A stretch of 14,023 nt of DNA from CAJXWH01 sp964343365 (GCA_964343365.1 CAYFJI010000050.1:1-14023); one strand, 5' to 3'. Positions 7,491 to 14,023 are shown, counted from the stretch's first letter. Translations and numbers: made by a program. Notes: a model not told the origin generated them from the sequence alone.

Positions 7491-8915
7491 ATGGAATTGG
7501 ATTTAGTTGTAAGAAATGGAAAAGTGGTCACGGCTACAGACATAATGCAATGTGATATAGGGATTCGCGATGGACAGATTGTCGCTCTTTCACAACGTCT
7601 AGATACGGAAAATCTGGCTGTGATAGAAGCAGACGGTCGTTGGGTCACCCCGGGTGGCGTGGATGCACACTGTCATTTAGATCAGCCTTCGACCGATGGC
7701 TCCAAAGCAGCTGATGACTTTTTTACGGGCACCCGCTCAGCTTTGGCGGGCGGCACTACCACTGTCATTCCTTTCGCGTTTCAGTTCAGAGGTCAGAGTT
7801 TGGATGCAGCTGTAACTGACTACCACAAGCGAGCCGAGGGGAAAGCTATTTCAGACTATTCTTTTCACTTAATTGTTACGGATCCTACTCCCGATGTTAT
7901 TCAGAGAGAGATCCCAGAAATGATCCGTAATGGTTACCCATCATTTAAGATGTATATGACCTATGAATCGATGAAATTAAATGATCGTCAGATTTTAGAA
8001 GTTCTCTCGGTGGCTAGGGAGCATCAGGGTATGGCTATGATTCATGCAGAAAATAGCGACTGTATTGGTTGGTTAACTGATCAATTAGAAAAGGCGGGAA
8101 AAACTGAACCGTTTTATCATGCTGCATCCCGACCGAGTCCAGTGGAGCGTGAAGCAACTCACCGAGCCGTAACGCTGTCGGAATTGGTGGATGTTCCGAT
8201 TTTAATTGTACACGTGTCTTCCCGAGAGGCTGTGGAAGAAATTCGGCGCGCACAAGGTAGAGGGTTGCGCATTTATGGTGAGACCTGCCCACAGTATTTG
8301 TTTTTGACAGAATCTGATTTGGACAAACCAGATTTTGAGGGAGCTAAATGTGTTTGCAGCCCTCCGCCAAGAGATAAAGCCAACCAGCAAGTCATCTGGG
8401 ATGGTCTGTGTAATGGAACTTTTCAGATTTTTTCTTCAGATCATTCACCCACTCGATTTGACGATCCAGAAGGGAAAAAATTAAAAGGGAAGGAAGCATC
8501 ATTTCGATGGATTCCAAACGGAATTCCTGGCATCGAGACCAGAATGCCATTACTTTTTTCAGAAGGTGTGATGAAGGGTCGAATTGATATTCAGACGTTC
8601 GTCAGCTTGACCGCAACAAATCCAGCTAAGTTGTATGGAATTCATCCCAAGAAAGGCACGATATCGATTGGCGCAGATGCAGATCTTGTAATATGGGATG
8701 ATAAAAGAGAGATAAAAATTACAAATGAGTTATTGCATCACAATGTCGACTATACCCCTTACGAAGGAATGAAAATTCAGGGCTGGCCAGATACGGTACT
8801 AAGTCGTGGTGAGGTAGTTTTTTCCGATCAACGAATATTGGGGGAACAAGGTCGAGGCCAGTTTGTGCCGGGTCAAGCGCCCGCGGCGGCTATCCCTGCA
8901 AGGCGGTTTGAGTAA
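7491..8915 (+). CDS. hydA: D-hydantoinase / dihydropyrimidinase-family cyclic amidohydrolase
   Basis: This is a cytoplasmic binuclear metal hydrolase that opens hydantoin, dihydropyrimidine or similar cyclic ureides to N-carbamoyl acids. The 474-residue length is normal. All expected ligands are visible: VDAHCHLDQP (His60, His62), the carbamylated-lysine motif FKMYMTY (Lys153, with Tyr158 in the substrate-contact position), MIHAENSD (His185), ILIVHVSS (His241) and SSDHSP (Asp317), followed by the GIPGIETRMPLLF block. Two ATGs stand in tandem at 7488 and 7491. I chose the second because AAGGA is 7 bases away instead of 4, but the first is possible and adds only one residue. It is co-directional with the lyase gene upstream and converges on the crotonase-fold gene. 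No N-carbamoylase is in the window to finish the usual hydantoin pathway, so the natural substrate may be another cyclic amide or imide. Confidence 0.94.
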   Translation: MELDLVVRNGKVVTATDIMQCDIGIRDGQIVALSQRLDTENLAVIEADGRWVTPGGVDAHCHLDQPSTDGSKAADDFFTGTRSALAGGTTTVIPFAFQFRGQSLDAAVTDYHKRAEGKAISDYSFHLIVTDPTPDVIQREIPEMIRNGYPSFKMYMTYESMKLNDRQILEVLSVAREHQGMAMIHAENSDCIGWLTDQLEKAGKTEPFYHAASRPSPVEREATHRAVTLSELVDVPILIVHVSSREAVEEIRRAQGRGLRIYGETCPQYLFLTESDLDKPDFEGAKCVCSPPPRDKANQQVIWDGLCNGTFQIFSSDHSPTRFDDPEGKKLKGKEASFRWIPNGIPGIETRMPLLFSEGVMKGRIDIQTFVSLTATNPAKLYGIHPKKGTISIGADADLVIWDDKREIKITNELLHHNVDYTPYEGMKIQGWPDTVLSRGEVVFSDQRILGEQGRGQFVPGQAPAAAIPARRFE

Positions 8916-8966
8916 ATGGAGAAGAGCGCGCCTAAGCGATACGATTATCGGATCTACGAATTTTAG

Positions 8967-9755
8967 TTAGCGGCCTTTGTATTCAGGTTTTCGTTTTTCA
9001 ACAAATGAGGCTATGCCTTCATCATGATCTTCTGTTTGCCACAGAAGCATTTTTCGTTCCAAACTGAGGCTTTCATCAAGGGGTTTAGAGAATGACATCA
9101 ATACTTCAGCTTTAGTCATTTCTAGGGCAATAGGCGAATATTGTGAAATAGTTTCGGCTATTGCTAGTGCCCGACTCACGGTCTTTTCCGTAGCTAGCAC
9201 TTCTGAGACAATCCCCCACTGATTTGCTAGATTTGCGTCAATTCTGTCTCCCGTTAGAGTCATATACATTGCCCTGGCTTTTCCGATCAATCTTGGTAAT
9301 CGCTGGGTACCACCATCACCCGGAAATGCACAAATCTTTATCTCCGGAGTGCCAAATTGGGCGTTCTCACCACATATTGAAATATCGCATAGAAGGGCTA
9401 GCTCACAACCTCCACCCAATGCATAGCCATTGACTGCAGCGATCAGGGGTTTTGGGAAATTTTCAATGACTTTCCAAGCCTGTAGACGACTGGCTTGAGC
9501 AAACATGGGTATGCCATTGTCCGGCATTTCTTTAATGTCGGCACCAGCCGAGAATGCTTCCTCGTTTCCCGTGAGCACTACACAACGGATGCTACTATCT
9601 TTACTGGCCAATGTCAGCACATTCGCTATTTCTGAAAGAAGTTTTTTGCTCAGAGCGTTTTTGGCTCTAGGTCGATTTAGTGTAATTTTTAGCACTCTTG
9701 GTAGAGGAAGTTCTGCCAAGATACATTTATATCCATCATATTGATTAGTTGACAT
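8967..9755 (-). CDS. Enoyl-CoA hydratase/isomerase (crotonase) family protein
   Basis: This 262-residue protein has a crotonase fold and normally hydrates 2-enoyl-CoA or isomerises related acyl-CoAs. Visible features are NRPRAKNALS (27-36), the CoA/oxyanion segment FSAGADIKEM (68-77), NGYALGGGCELALLCDI (109-125) with Glu118 in the first catalytic position, and TPEIKICAFPGDGGTQRLPR (136-155) with Glu138 in the second. Both acidic residues of true hydratases are therefore present, which favours hydratase activity. The C-terminal FVEKRKPEYKGR is typical. The ATG at 9755 has AAGG about 7 bases upstream. It converges on the hydantoinase gene with 51 bases between the stops and lies 113 bases downstream of the amidohydrolase gene. 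With the CoA-transferase at the right edge it suggests that an acyl-CoA intermediate is formed in this pathway. Confidence 0.92.
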   Translation of the reverse strand: MSTNQYDGYKCILAELPLPRVLKITLNRPRAKNALSKKLLSEIANVLTLASKDSSIRCVVLTGNEEAFSAGADIKEMPDNGIPMFAQASRLQAWKVIENFPKPLIAAVNGYALGGGCELALLCDISICGENAQFGTPEIKICAFPGDGGTQRLPRLIGKARAMYMTLTGDRIDANLANQWGIVSEVLATEKTVSRALAIAETISQYSPIALEMTKAEVLMSFSKPLDESLSLERKMLLWQTEDHDEGIASFVEKRKPEYKGR

Positions 9756-9868
9756 ATTTAGCCTTGACCATCCGATGACAAAAAGGTTAGTTTATTTTTT
9801 TCAGTAAATTCAAAACTGATCCATAAAACGCATCTCATATAAAGTAAAATGAAGGGAATCTAGCTACG

Positions 9869-11365
9869 CTATGAAGCAATGTACCGATTTATTTTTAGCT
9901 CGGTATTCGAAAGCCCTACACAAAATTTATTTACCAAAGGTTCTAGCTGATCCACCAAGGGTTTTTTTTCGGCTGACATCTCTCCGATCCGAATCGCGGA
10001 AGTGGTTACCTTCTCTCTTAAAGAGTGGTAATCGACGCCAGTTGGAACACGGTTTCGAAGTACAAAATTACCGCCGATCATAACATCTTTAACGCCTGAA
10101 CCGTTTTCTTGAAAAATCACCTGTCTTCGTGCATTGTTAAGCGGAAGGTACTGTATTGATCCGGCATCAATGAAAATCAAATCTGCCTTAAATCCTGGAG
10201 CAATTCGGCCGATCTGATCCTCCAGCCCAAGCGCTTTAGCGCTTCCCTCAGTTGCCATCATTAGAACGTCCTCAGCAGAGAGCCAATATTGGGGATCCGG
10301 TTGATGAATGCGACTAACGTAGGTTGCCATTCTCATCGCTTCGAACATATTGAGCCCATCTGAGCAGGTGCTGGCATCGGTTCCTATACCGACATTGATT
10401 CCAGCATTCAGCATATCCTTTGTTTTAGCTACGCCCGTTCCGAGGCGTAAATTGCTGGTCGGATTATGAGCCACGTGCGCACCTCGATCCGACAACCGAA
10501 TCATATCCGACGGTTCCAACCATACACAGTGCGCGGCGGTGAAATCTGTAGAGATAATGCCTAGCCGGTCTAGGTGTTCTGTTAAGGAGCAACCAAACAA
10601 GTTTTGGCCAACCACAGCTTGTAATTTTGATTCTGCTAAGTGTGAATGAATTCGAGCATTAAATTCATTTGCAAGGGTACGGCATGTTTTAAAAAAGGTA
10701 GGTTCACAGTGGTAAGGAATTGTAGGAGCCAGCCCCAGATAAATAGAATCTTTAGCGAGAGACCAATTCTTTAGAGCGTGGGTGACAGAGTTTATGATCG
10801 CGTCACCGGGCGCTGTTTTTATATTAGTAATTTTTTGTTTTAGATCCTGAGGCAGATCATCAATCATATTCGGCACTGCTTCCCAGAAAGTTCGATCTGC
10901 CATCAATGGTGCGATCACGGCGCGCATTCCCACTTTCTTGTAGGCCTCACCGACGGCAATTAAGCTGTTTAAATCCGGGATTGGGAAATCAGAAAATAAA
11001 TCATAACAGGCGGTGCAGCCATTTAGGATCATTTCAACTGCCGCTAGTTGAGCTGCTAATGATTTTTCTTCTTGACGAAATGTTTCGCTAGTAAGCGGCG
11101 ATGCATTTAACAGCAGTTCAAGGCTCCAGCGATCACCGAGCCCTTTTGCGAGGCTTACGTCTCCATGCGTATGTGCATTGATCAAGCCCGGAAGAACAAG
11201 ATTTCCCTCTGCATCAATTATTTTAGCGCTCTTAGGTATTGGAGAGTGTGGGGGGAGCACCTCAATGATGGTATCGTTTTCAATTAAAATATCAAAATAA
11301 TCTCCATTGAAATCTCTGCAATCAACGAGACGACTATTGCAGATCATTGATAATGTCGTTTCCAC
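9869..11365 (-). CDS. TRZ/ATZ-type amidohydrolase (deaminase or chlorohydrolase-like)
   Basis: This is a 498-residue mononuclear metal hydrolase of the amidohydrolase superfamily, the group with guanine, cytosine and S-adenosylhomocysteine deaminases and triazine hydrolases. Metal and catalytic residues are in order: LINAHTHGD (His65, His67), RIHSHLAES (ligand His242, catalytic Glu245), TAAHCVWL (His279) and GIGTDASTCSDGLNMFEAMR (Asp330). The N-terminal small beta domain (to about 60) and the C-terminal GRIAPGFKADLIFID segment complete the fold. The start is uncertain: a GTG at 11365 and an ATG at 11347 are both in frame and neither has a clear ribosome site. It follows the second lyase gene on the same strand after 46 bases and is probably cotranscribed with it. 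Likely reactions are loss of ammonia from an amidine or aminated ring, or another hydrolytic displacement; the substrate is unknown. Confidence 0.9.
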   Translation of the reverse strand: METTLSMICNSRLVDCRDFNGDYFDILIENDTIIEVLPPHSPIPKSAKIIDAEGNLVLPGLINAHTHGDVSLAKGLGDRWSLELLLNASPLTSETFRQEEKSLAAQLAAVEMILNGCTACYDLFSDFPIPDLNSLIAVGEAYKKVGMRAVIAPLMADRTFWEAVPNMIDDLPQDLKQKITNIKTAPGDAIINSVTHALKNWSLAKDSIYLGLAPTIPYHCEPTFFKTCRTLANEFNARIHSHLAESKLQAVVGQNLFGCSLTEHLDRLGIISTDFTAAHCVWLEPSDMIRLSDRGAHVAHNPTSNLRLGTGVAKTKDMLNAGINVGIGTDASTCSDGLNMFEAMRMATYVSRIHQPDPQYWLSAEDVLMMATEGSAKALGLEDQIGRIAPGFKADLIFIDAGSIQYLPLNNARRQVIFQENGSGVKDVMIGGNFVLRNRVPTGVDYHSLREKVTTSAIRIGEMSAEKKPLVDQLEPLVNKFCVGLSNTELKINRYIAS

Positions 11366-11411
11366 GTTCAGTTTTATCGTTTATTTATGGGTGATGAAGC
11401 CACTGTTTTGC

Positions 11412-12320
11412 TTACTCTTTAATGGGTGGCAAGTCTCGGCTGAGCAACCCCGCATTTTCTAAAACCAGCCTTAATTCATTTTCTTTATCTTTTGGTAAAG
11501 GAAGTCTCGGCGGTCTTGGGTTTCCCATGTTGCGCCCCATCATTCTAAATGCTGCCTTCATTCCATGTACATATAAATGATCACCCAAGAAATCAATTAT
11601 TGGCACAAGTTCTTTGAACACTTCCCATGCCGAATCCTTGTCATTTTGATCGACTGCCAATTCAAACATTTGTGCCGATTTTGCTGGCATGATGTTGGCA
11701 CAAACGGACACCCACCCCTCTGCTCCAACCATGAAGGACTCATATCCGAGGTAACCAGCAAAAACAGTTATCTTGTCACCGCAGAGATCATTAATTTGAT
11801 AGACTCGCCGCGTATCAGTAGTAGACTCTTTGATGTAGGATATATTGTCTATTTCTGCTAATTTGGCAATCAGCGGTGGTTTCATATCTAGGACAGTTGA
11901 AGCAGGATGATTGTAGAGCATGATTGGCAGGGTAACAGCTTCAGCTATTTTGCGATAATGTTCATAAATCTCATTTTCATCAATCCAGCAGTAGTATGGT
12001 GTGAGAACCATTGCTGCATCGGCCCCTAAACTTTCTGCATCTTTTGTATAACGGATTACGTCAGTGGTGCTTTCAGCAGCTGTGCCCACGACTATTGGTA
12101 CACGTCCAGCAGCTTGGTCTATCACAATTTTTGCGGTTTGGTATCGTTCCTCGTCGGACAAAGAAAGGAATTCTCCATTGCTAGCTAATGTAATGATGCC
12201 ATGTATACCTTCCGATATTTGAAAATCAACAAGCCACCTTAACATCGATTCATTAATCTCTGAACCATCTTCTGTAAAGGGGGTGAGTATAACGGTATAG
12301 GTGCCTCTTAATTTTTTCAT
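11412..12320 (-). CDS. DapA/N-acetylneuraminate lyase superfamily aldolase or dehydratase (paralogue 2)
   Basis: This 302-residue Schiff-base lyase aligns without gaps to the lyase at 6493-7389, with about 126 of 298 positions identical by my hand count. Catalytic Lys164 (YIKESTTD) and Tyr136 (MLYNHP) fall at identical positions, and the C-terminal NPRPPRLPLP block is shared. It differs in the substrate loop, ASNGE (46-50) instead of GSTGE, so one loop threonine is asparagine. Ser141 replaces the arginine used by dihydrodipicolinate synthase. A longer reading from a GTG at 12371 would add 17 residues. I prefer the ATG at 12320 because GGAGG lies 6 bases upstream and its N terminus MKKLRGTYTVILTPF matches the paralogue. 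It is first in a minus-strand pair with the amidohydrolase and divergent from the phosphotriesterase-family gene. Confidence 0.93.
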   Translation of the reverse strand: MKKLRGTYTVILTPFTEDGSEINESMLRWLVDFQISEGIHGIITLASNGEFLSLSDEERYQTAKIVIDQAAGRVPIVVGTAAESTTDVIRYTKDAESLGADAAMVLTPYYCWIDENEIYEHYRKIAEAVTLPIMLYNHPASTVLDMKPPLIAKLAEIDNISYIKESTTDTRRVYQINDLCGDKITVFAGYLGYESFMVGAEGWVSVCANIMPAKSAQMFELAVDQNDKDSAWEVFKELVPIIDFLGDHLYVHGMKAAFRMMGRNMGNPRPPRLPLPKDKENELRLVLENAGLLSRDLPPIKE

Positions 12321-12371
12321 GATCTTCCTCCATAGACGTGAGCGATCCTTTGTTCTAGAGTTACTCAACAC

Positions 12372-12397
12372 AGTGACCCCTTGAAGAGGGCATCACT
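12372..12397 (-). repeat. Interrupted inverted repeat upstream of lyase paralogue 2
   Basis: The outer arms AGTGA and TCACT pair perfectly, and CCC with GGG can extend the stem across a 2-base bulge. It lies about 52-77 bases upstream of the lyase ATG, probably inside the transcribed leader if the TATTAT box at 12415-12420 is the -10. It could be an operator or a leader hairpin. Confidence 0.3.
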
Positions 12398-12500
12398 TAC
12401 GTTGTACTTTCTACATAATAGATAGAGTATCATGAATAAAGATTAGATCATCCATCTATTCTTATCGATTTCTTGTTTTTGTCCAGACACAAAAACTCTG

Positions 12501-12528
12501 TTGTCGTAAAATGGGTTTAGGATAAAAT
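12501..12528 (+). promoter_or_regulatory. Predicted sigma-70-like promoter for the phosphotriesterase-family gene
   Basis: A TTGTCG box (12501-12506) and a TAAAAT box (12523-12528) are separated by 16 bases. This would start transcription near 12535 and leave a leader of about 55 bases before the ATG at 12589. It was found by eye in AT-rich DNA, so chance matches are possible. Confidence 0.4.
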
Positions 12529-12588
12529 CAAAGCCAAGAAAAAAATGCTTTTGTAGTCAACTTCAAATCAGGGACAGATATTGCGGAT

Positions 12589-13644
12589 ATGACAAATAAA
12601 CCGAAACAAACAGGAAAAATTCAAACTGTGACGGGACTCCTAGACCCCGAATTGCTTGGTCCTACCTTAATGCATGAGCACATTCTATGGGATGTGACAC
12701 GCCCCGAAGTAGCCTCTAAAGCAAAAACAGAGTCGATTCCAGAATTGACAATTACTCTGCAAAACGTATGGGAAATTAATCGTAGGTCTATTCTAGATTA
12801 CGGAAATCAGAGCAATCAAAAATATTCGATTTCGCTTGAAGAACTCGGGTTGTTGCATGCTGCATGCAACAACGCGGCTATCGTGGATCTTACCAATTTT
12901 GGCATAAAGCCTGACCCTCTCGGCTTACGTTATTTGTCAGAGGGAGCCGGCGTACCTATCATACAGGGCGCAGGCTATTACGTTGACGAGTATATCCCAG
13001 AGGAGTACAAATCGGCGACCATCGAGGAACTAACCCAAGAGATTATTGATCAGGTTAGGGTTGGATGCTGGGGTACCGATGTGTGTGCTGGAATAATCGG
13101 TGAAATTGGTTGTATGTGGCCATTGCGACCATTCGAGCGCAAGGTGCTCAAGGCTGCGGGATTAGCACAGCAGGAGACGGGAGCATCAATCAATGTGCAC
13201 CCAGGTCGTCATAAAGAGGCACCTCTCGAAATTGTTGATTTAATAAAAAGCGTGGGTGGAGATGTCAGTCGATTAGTGATGAGTCACATTGATCGTACTT
13301 TGACTGATATCAACGATGTGTTAAATCTTGCAGCTACAGGTTGCGTTCTTGAATATGATTTTTTTGGGATTGAGACATCTTACTACTGGTTTAACGATAC
13401 CGATTTACCTACGGATTATATGCGACTCAACTATATTCGTTCATTAATTGAGCATGGACATGGACGCCAAATCGTTGTCTCCCATGACATTTGCACAAAA
13501 ACAAGACTTTCCTCATATGGGGGCCATGGTTATCGTCATATTTTCCAAAACGTTGTACCGCTGATGCAGAGAAAAGGTTTTTCGGAGGCAGAAATACAGA
13601 TGATTATTCAGGATAATCCCAGATCTTTGCTAACAATTGTTTGA
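12589..13644 (+). CDS. Phosphotriesterase-family metal-dependent hydrolase
   Basis: This is a 351-residue amidohydrolase-superfamily protein of the phosphotriesterase group, whose members include lactonases, esterases and phosphotriesterases. The binuclear site can be read in full: MHEHILWD (His29, His31), IIGEIGCMW (Glu172 as the bridging ligand), INVHPGRH (His204), VMSHIDRT (His233) and VVSHDICTK (Asp300). Glutamate at the bridging position, where classic phosphotriesterase and lactonases use a carbamylated lysine, places it near PHP/PTER-type members of unknown or diverse function. The ribosome site is weak (AGGGA about 14 bases upstream), but no better in-frame start exists before the HEH motif. 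The coding region includes a perfect 25-base inverted repeat at 12849-12873. It is divergent from the lyase paralogue 2 gene and precedes the CoA-transferase gene by 63 bases. A lactone or ester intermediate is a plausible substrate. Confidence 0.92.
   Translation: MTNKPKQTGKIQTVTGLLDPELLGPTLMHEHILWDVTRPEVASKAKTESIPELTITLQNVWEINRRSILDYGNQSNQKYSISLEELGLLHAACNNAAIVDLTNFGIKPDPLGLRYLSEGAGVPIIQGAGYYVDEYIPEEYKSATIEELTQEIIDQVRVGCWGTDVCAGIIGEIGCMWPLRPFERKVLKAAGLAQQETGASINVHPGRHKEAPLEIVDLIKSVGGDVSRLVMSHIDRTLTDINDVLNLAATGCVLEYDFFGIETSYYWFNDTDLPTDYMRLNYIRSLIEHGHGRQIVVSHDICTKTRLSSYGGHGYRHIFQNVVPLMQRKGFSEAEIQMIIQDNPRSLLTIV
12849..12873. repeat. Perfect 12-base-arm inverted repeat inside the phosphotriesterase-family gene
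   Basis: The arms GTTGTTGCATGC and GCATGCAACAAC are exact reverse complements around a single T. The centre is also a tandem direct repeat of TGCATGC. It falls in codons for LLHAACNN (about residues 88-95), between the HEH motif and the bridging glutamate. It keeps the reading frame open, and its function is unknown. Confidence 0.9.
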
Positions 13645-13707
13645 TACAACTGGTCTCCTGATTGAAGTGCAAAATCCTGGCAAATAAATTTAACTATATT
13701 ATTGACC
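13645..13707 (+). other. Spacer before the CoA-transferase gene
   Basis: This is 63 bases with no ribosome-binding sequence near the next ATG. A TATATT box (13695-13700) ends 7 bases before that ATG, which would suit a leaderless transcript, but no matching -35 box is seen. No terminator hairpin is visible. Confidence 0.35.
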
Positions 13708-14023
13708 ATGATAAAAGAAATTATCTCAGCAACCGATGCAGTGGATCTCATCAATTCGGGAGATAGTTTGATAATTGGTGGTTCTGGTGGCATGGGTGTC
13801 GCTGAGAGTATTCTTTCAGCTTTGGAAGAACGTTTTCTGAATTATCGCAGTCCGGTAGATCTCACAGTTCTTCATACTACTGGAATTGGAGCAGTTACGA
13901 AATTCGGATTAAATCGACTTGCCCATGAGGGTTTGACGAAGCGAGTCATCGGCGGGAATTTTGGGTTGCAATTGTCCTTTATGAAAGATTTGATAGTAGC
14001 TAACAAAATAGAGGCCTACAACT
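13708..14023 (+). CDS. YdiF/propionate CoA-transferase-like protein (N-terminal part; continues outside window)
   Basis: This is the first 105 codons of a family I CoA-transferase, translated by hand with no stop. The protein begins MIKEIISATDAVDLINSGDS, followed by GGSGG (24-28), then ALEERFL (39-45), LTVLHTTGIG and the highly characteristic run GLNRLAHEGLTKRVIGGNFG, ending in ANKIEAYN. This pattern matches the alpha-domain start of YdiF and propionate or acetate CoA-transferases, in which alpha and beta domains are usually fused in about 520 residues; the catalytic glutamate of the beta domain lies beyond the window. Such enzymes move CoA between short-chain acids. The ATG has no Shine-Dalgarno sequence. 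Its place after the phosphotriesterase-family gene suggests it activates an acid product of the pathway. Confidence 0.9.
   Translation, partial: MIKEIISATDAVDLINSGDSLIIGGSGGMGVAESILSALEERFLNYRSPVDLTVLHTTGIGAVTKFGLNRLAHEGLTKRVIGGNFGLQLSFMKDLIVANKIEAYN

Larger units (their letters stand above)
12321..12588. promoter_or_regulatory. Divergent intergenic control region
   Basis: This 268-base AT-rich region lies between the minus-strand lyase and the plus-strand phosphotriesterase-family gene. It holds the lyase ribosome site, an inverted repeat at 12372-12397 and a predicted plus-strand promoter at 12501-12528. A TATTAT box on the minus strand (12415-12420) could be the lyase -10, but its -35 is weak. 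I see no small gene in it. Confidence 0.5.

Noticed and set aside
8916..8966. Bidirectional terminator between the convergent hydantoinase and crotonase genes
   Set aside because: Only a CGATTATCG palindrome with 4-base arms is present, with no T-tracts; too weak to call.
12321..12371. 17-residue N-terminal extension of lyase paralogue 2 from a GTG
   Set aside because: The GGAGG site before the ATG at 12320 and exact N-terminal alignment with paralogue 1 support the shorter protein.
1011..12422. Similar TTCTA-n-AGA sequences at 1011, 6360 and 12409 as a shared operator
   Set aside because: The matches are only 5 plus 3-5 bases in AT-rich DNA with differing spacers; chance is a sufficient explanation.

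Overview
The window reads as a catabolic and uptake gene cluster from a Gram-negative bacterium, probably a proteobacterium. The solute-binding protein has a plain type I signal peptide with no lipobox, base composition is moderate, and genes are tightly packed. I cannot name the species. Twelve protein genes are visible, two of them cut by the window edges. There are no RNA genes, insertion sequences, CRISPR arrays or clear pseudogenes, and no gap between genes exceeds 300 bases.

Region 1 (1-6275, minus strand) is an operon-like run: a family 5 solute-binding protein (4728-6275), two DppB/DppC-type permeases, two DppD/DppF-type ATPases, then, after 103 bases, the start of a HyuA-type hydantoinase/oxoprolinase subunit that leaves the window at base 1. 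The ABC genes from the first permease onward are 2-6 bases apart. Region 2 (6276-6492) is a divergent control region with three short inverted repeats. Region 3 (6493-8915, plus) holds a DapA-superfamily lyase and a metal-dependent D-hydantoinase/dihydropyrimidinase. Region 4 (8967-12320, minus) holds an enoyl-CoA hydratase/isomerase, a TRZ/ATZ-type amidohydrolase and a second DapA-superfamily lyase. The two lyases are paralogues that align end to end without gaps at about 42% identity (my hand count). Region 5 (12321-14023) is a second divergent control region followed on the plus strand by a phosphotriesterase-family hydrolase and the first 105 codons of a YdiF-type CoA-transferase.

My reading of how the genes work together (inference): a nitrogen-containing or peptide-like compound is imported by the ABC system. 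Amide, lactam or amidine bonds are opened by the hydantoinase, the HyuA-type enzyme and the amidohydrolase, with the phosphotriesterase-family protein possibly acting on a lactone or ester. The two Schiff-base lyases then cleave or dehydrate the carbon skeleton, and the CoA-transferase and crotonase-fold enzyme pass the resulting acid to central metabolism. The substrate is unknown. No N-carbamoylase and no transcription factor gene is present in the window. This mixture of three different ring-opening or deaminating hydrolases with duplicated lyases does not match a pathway I can name, and is the main point of interest.
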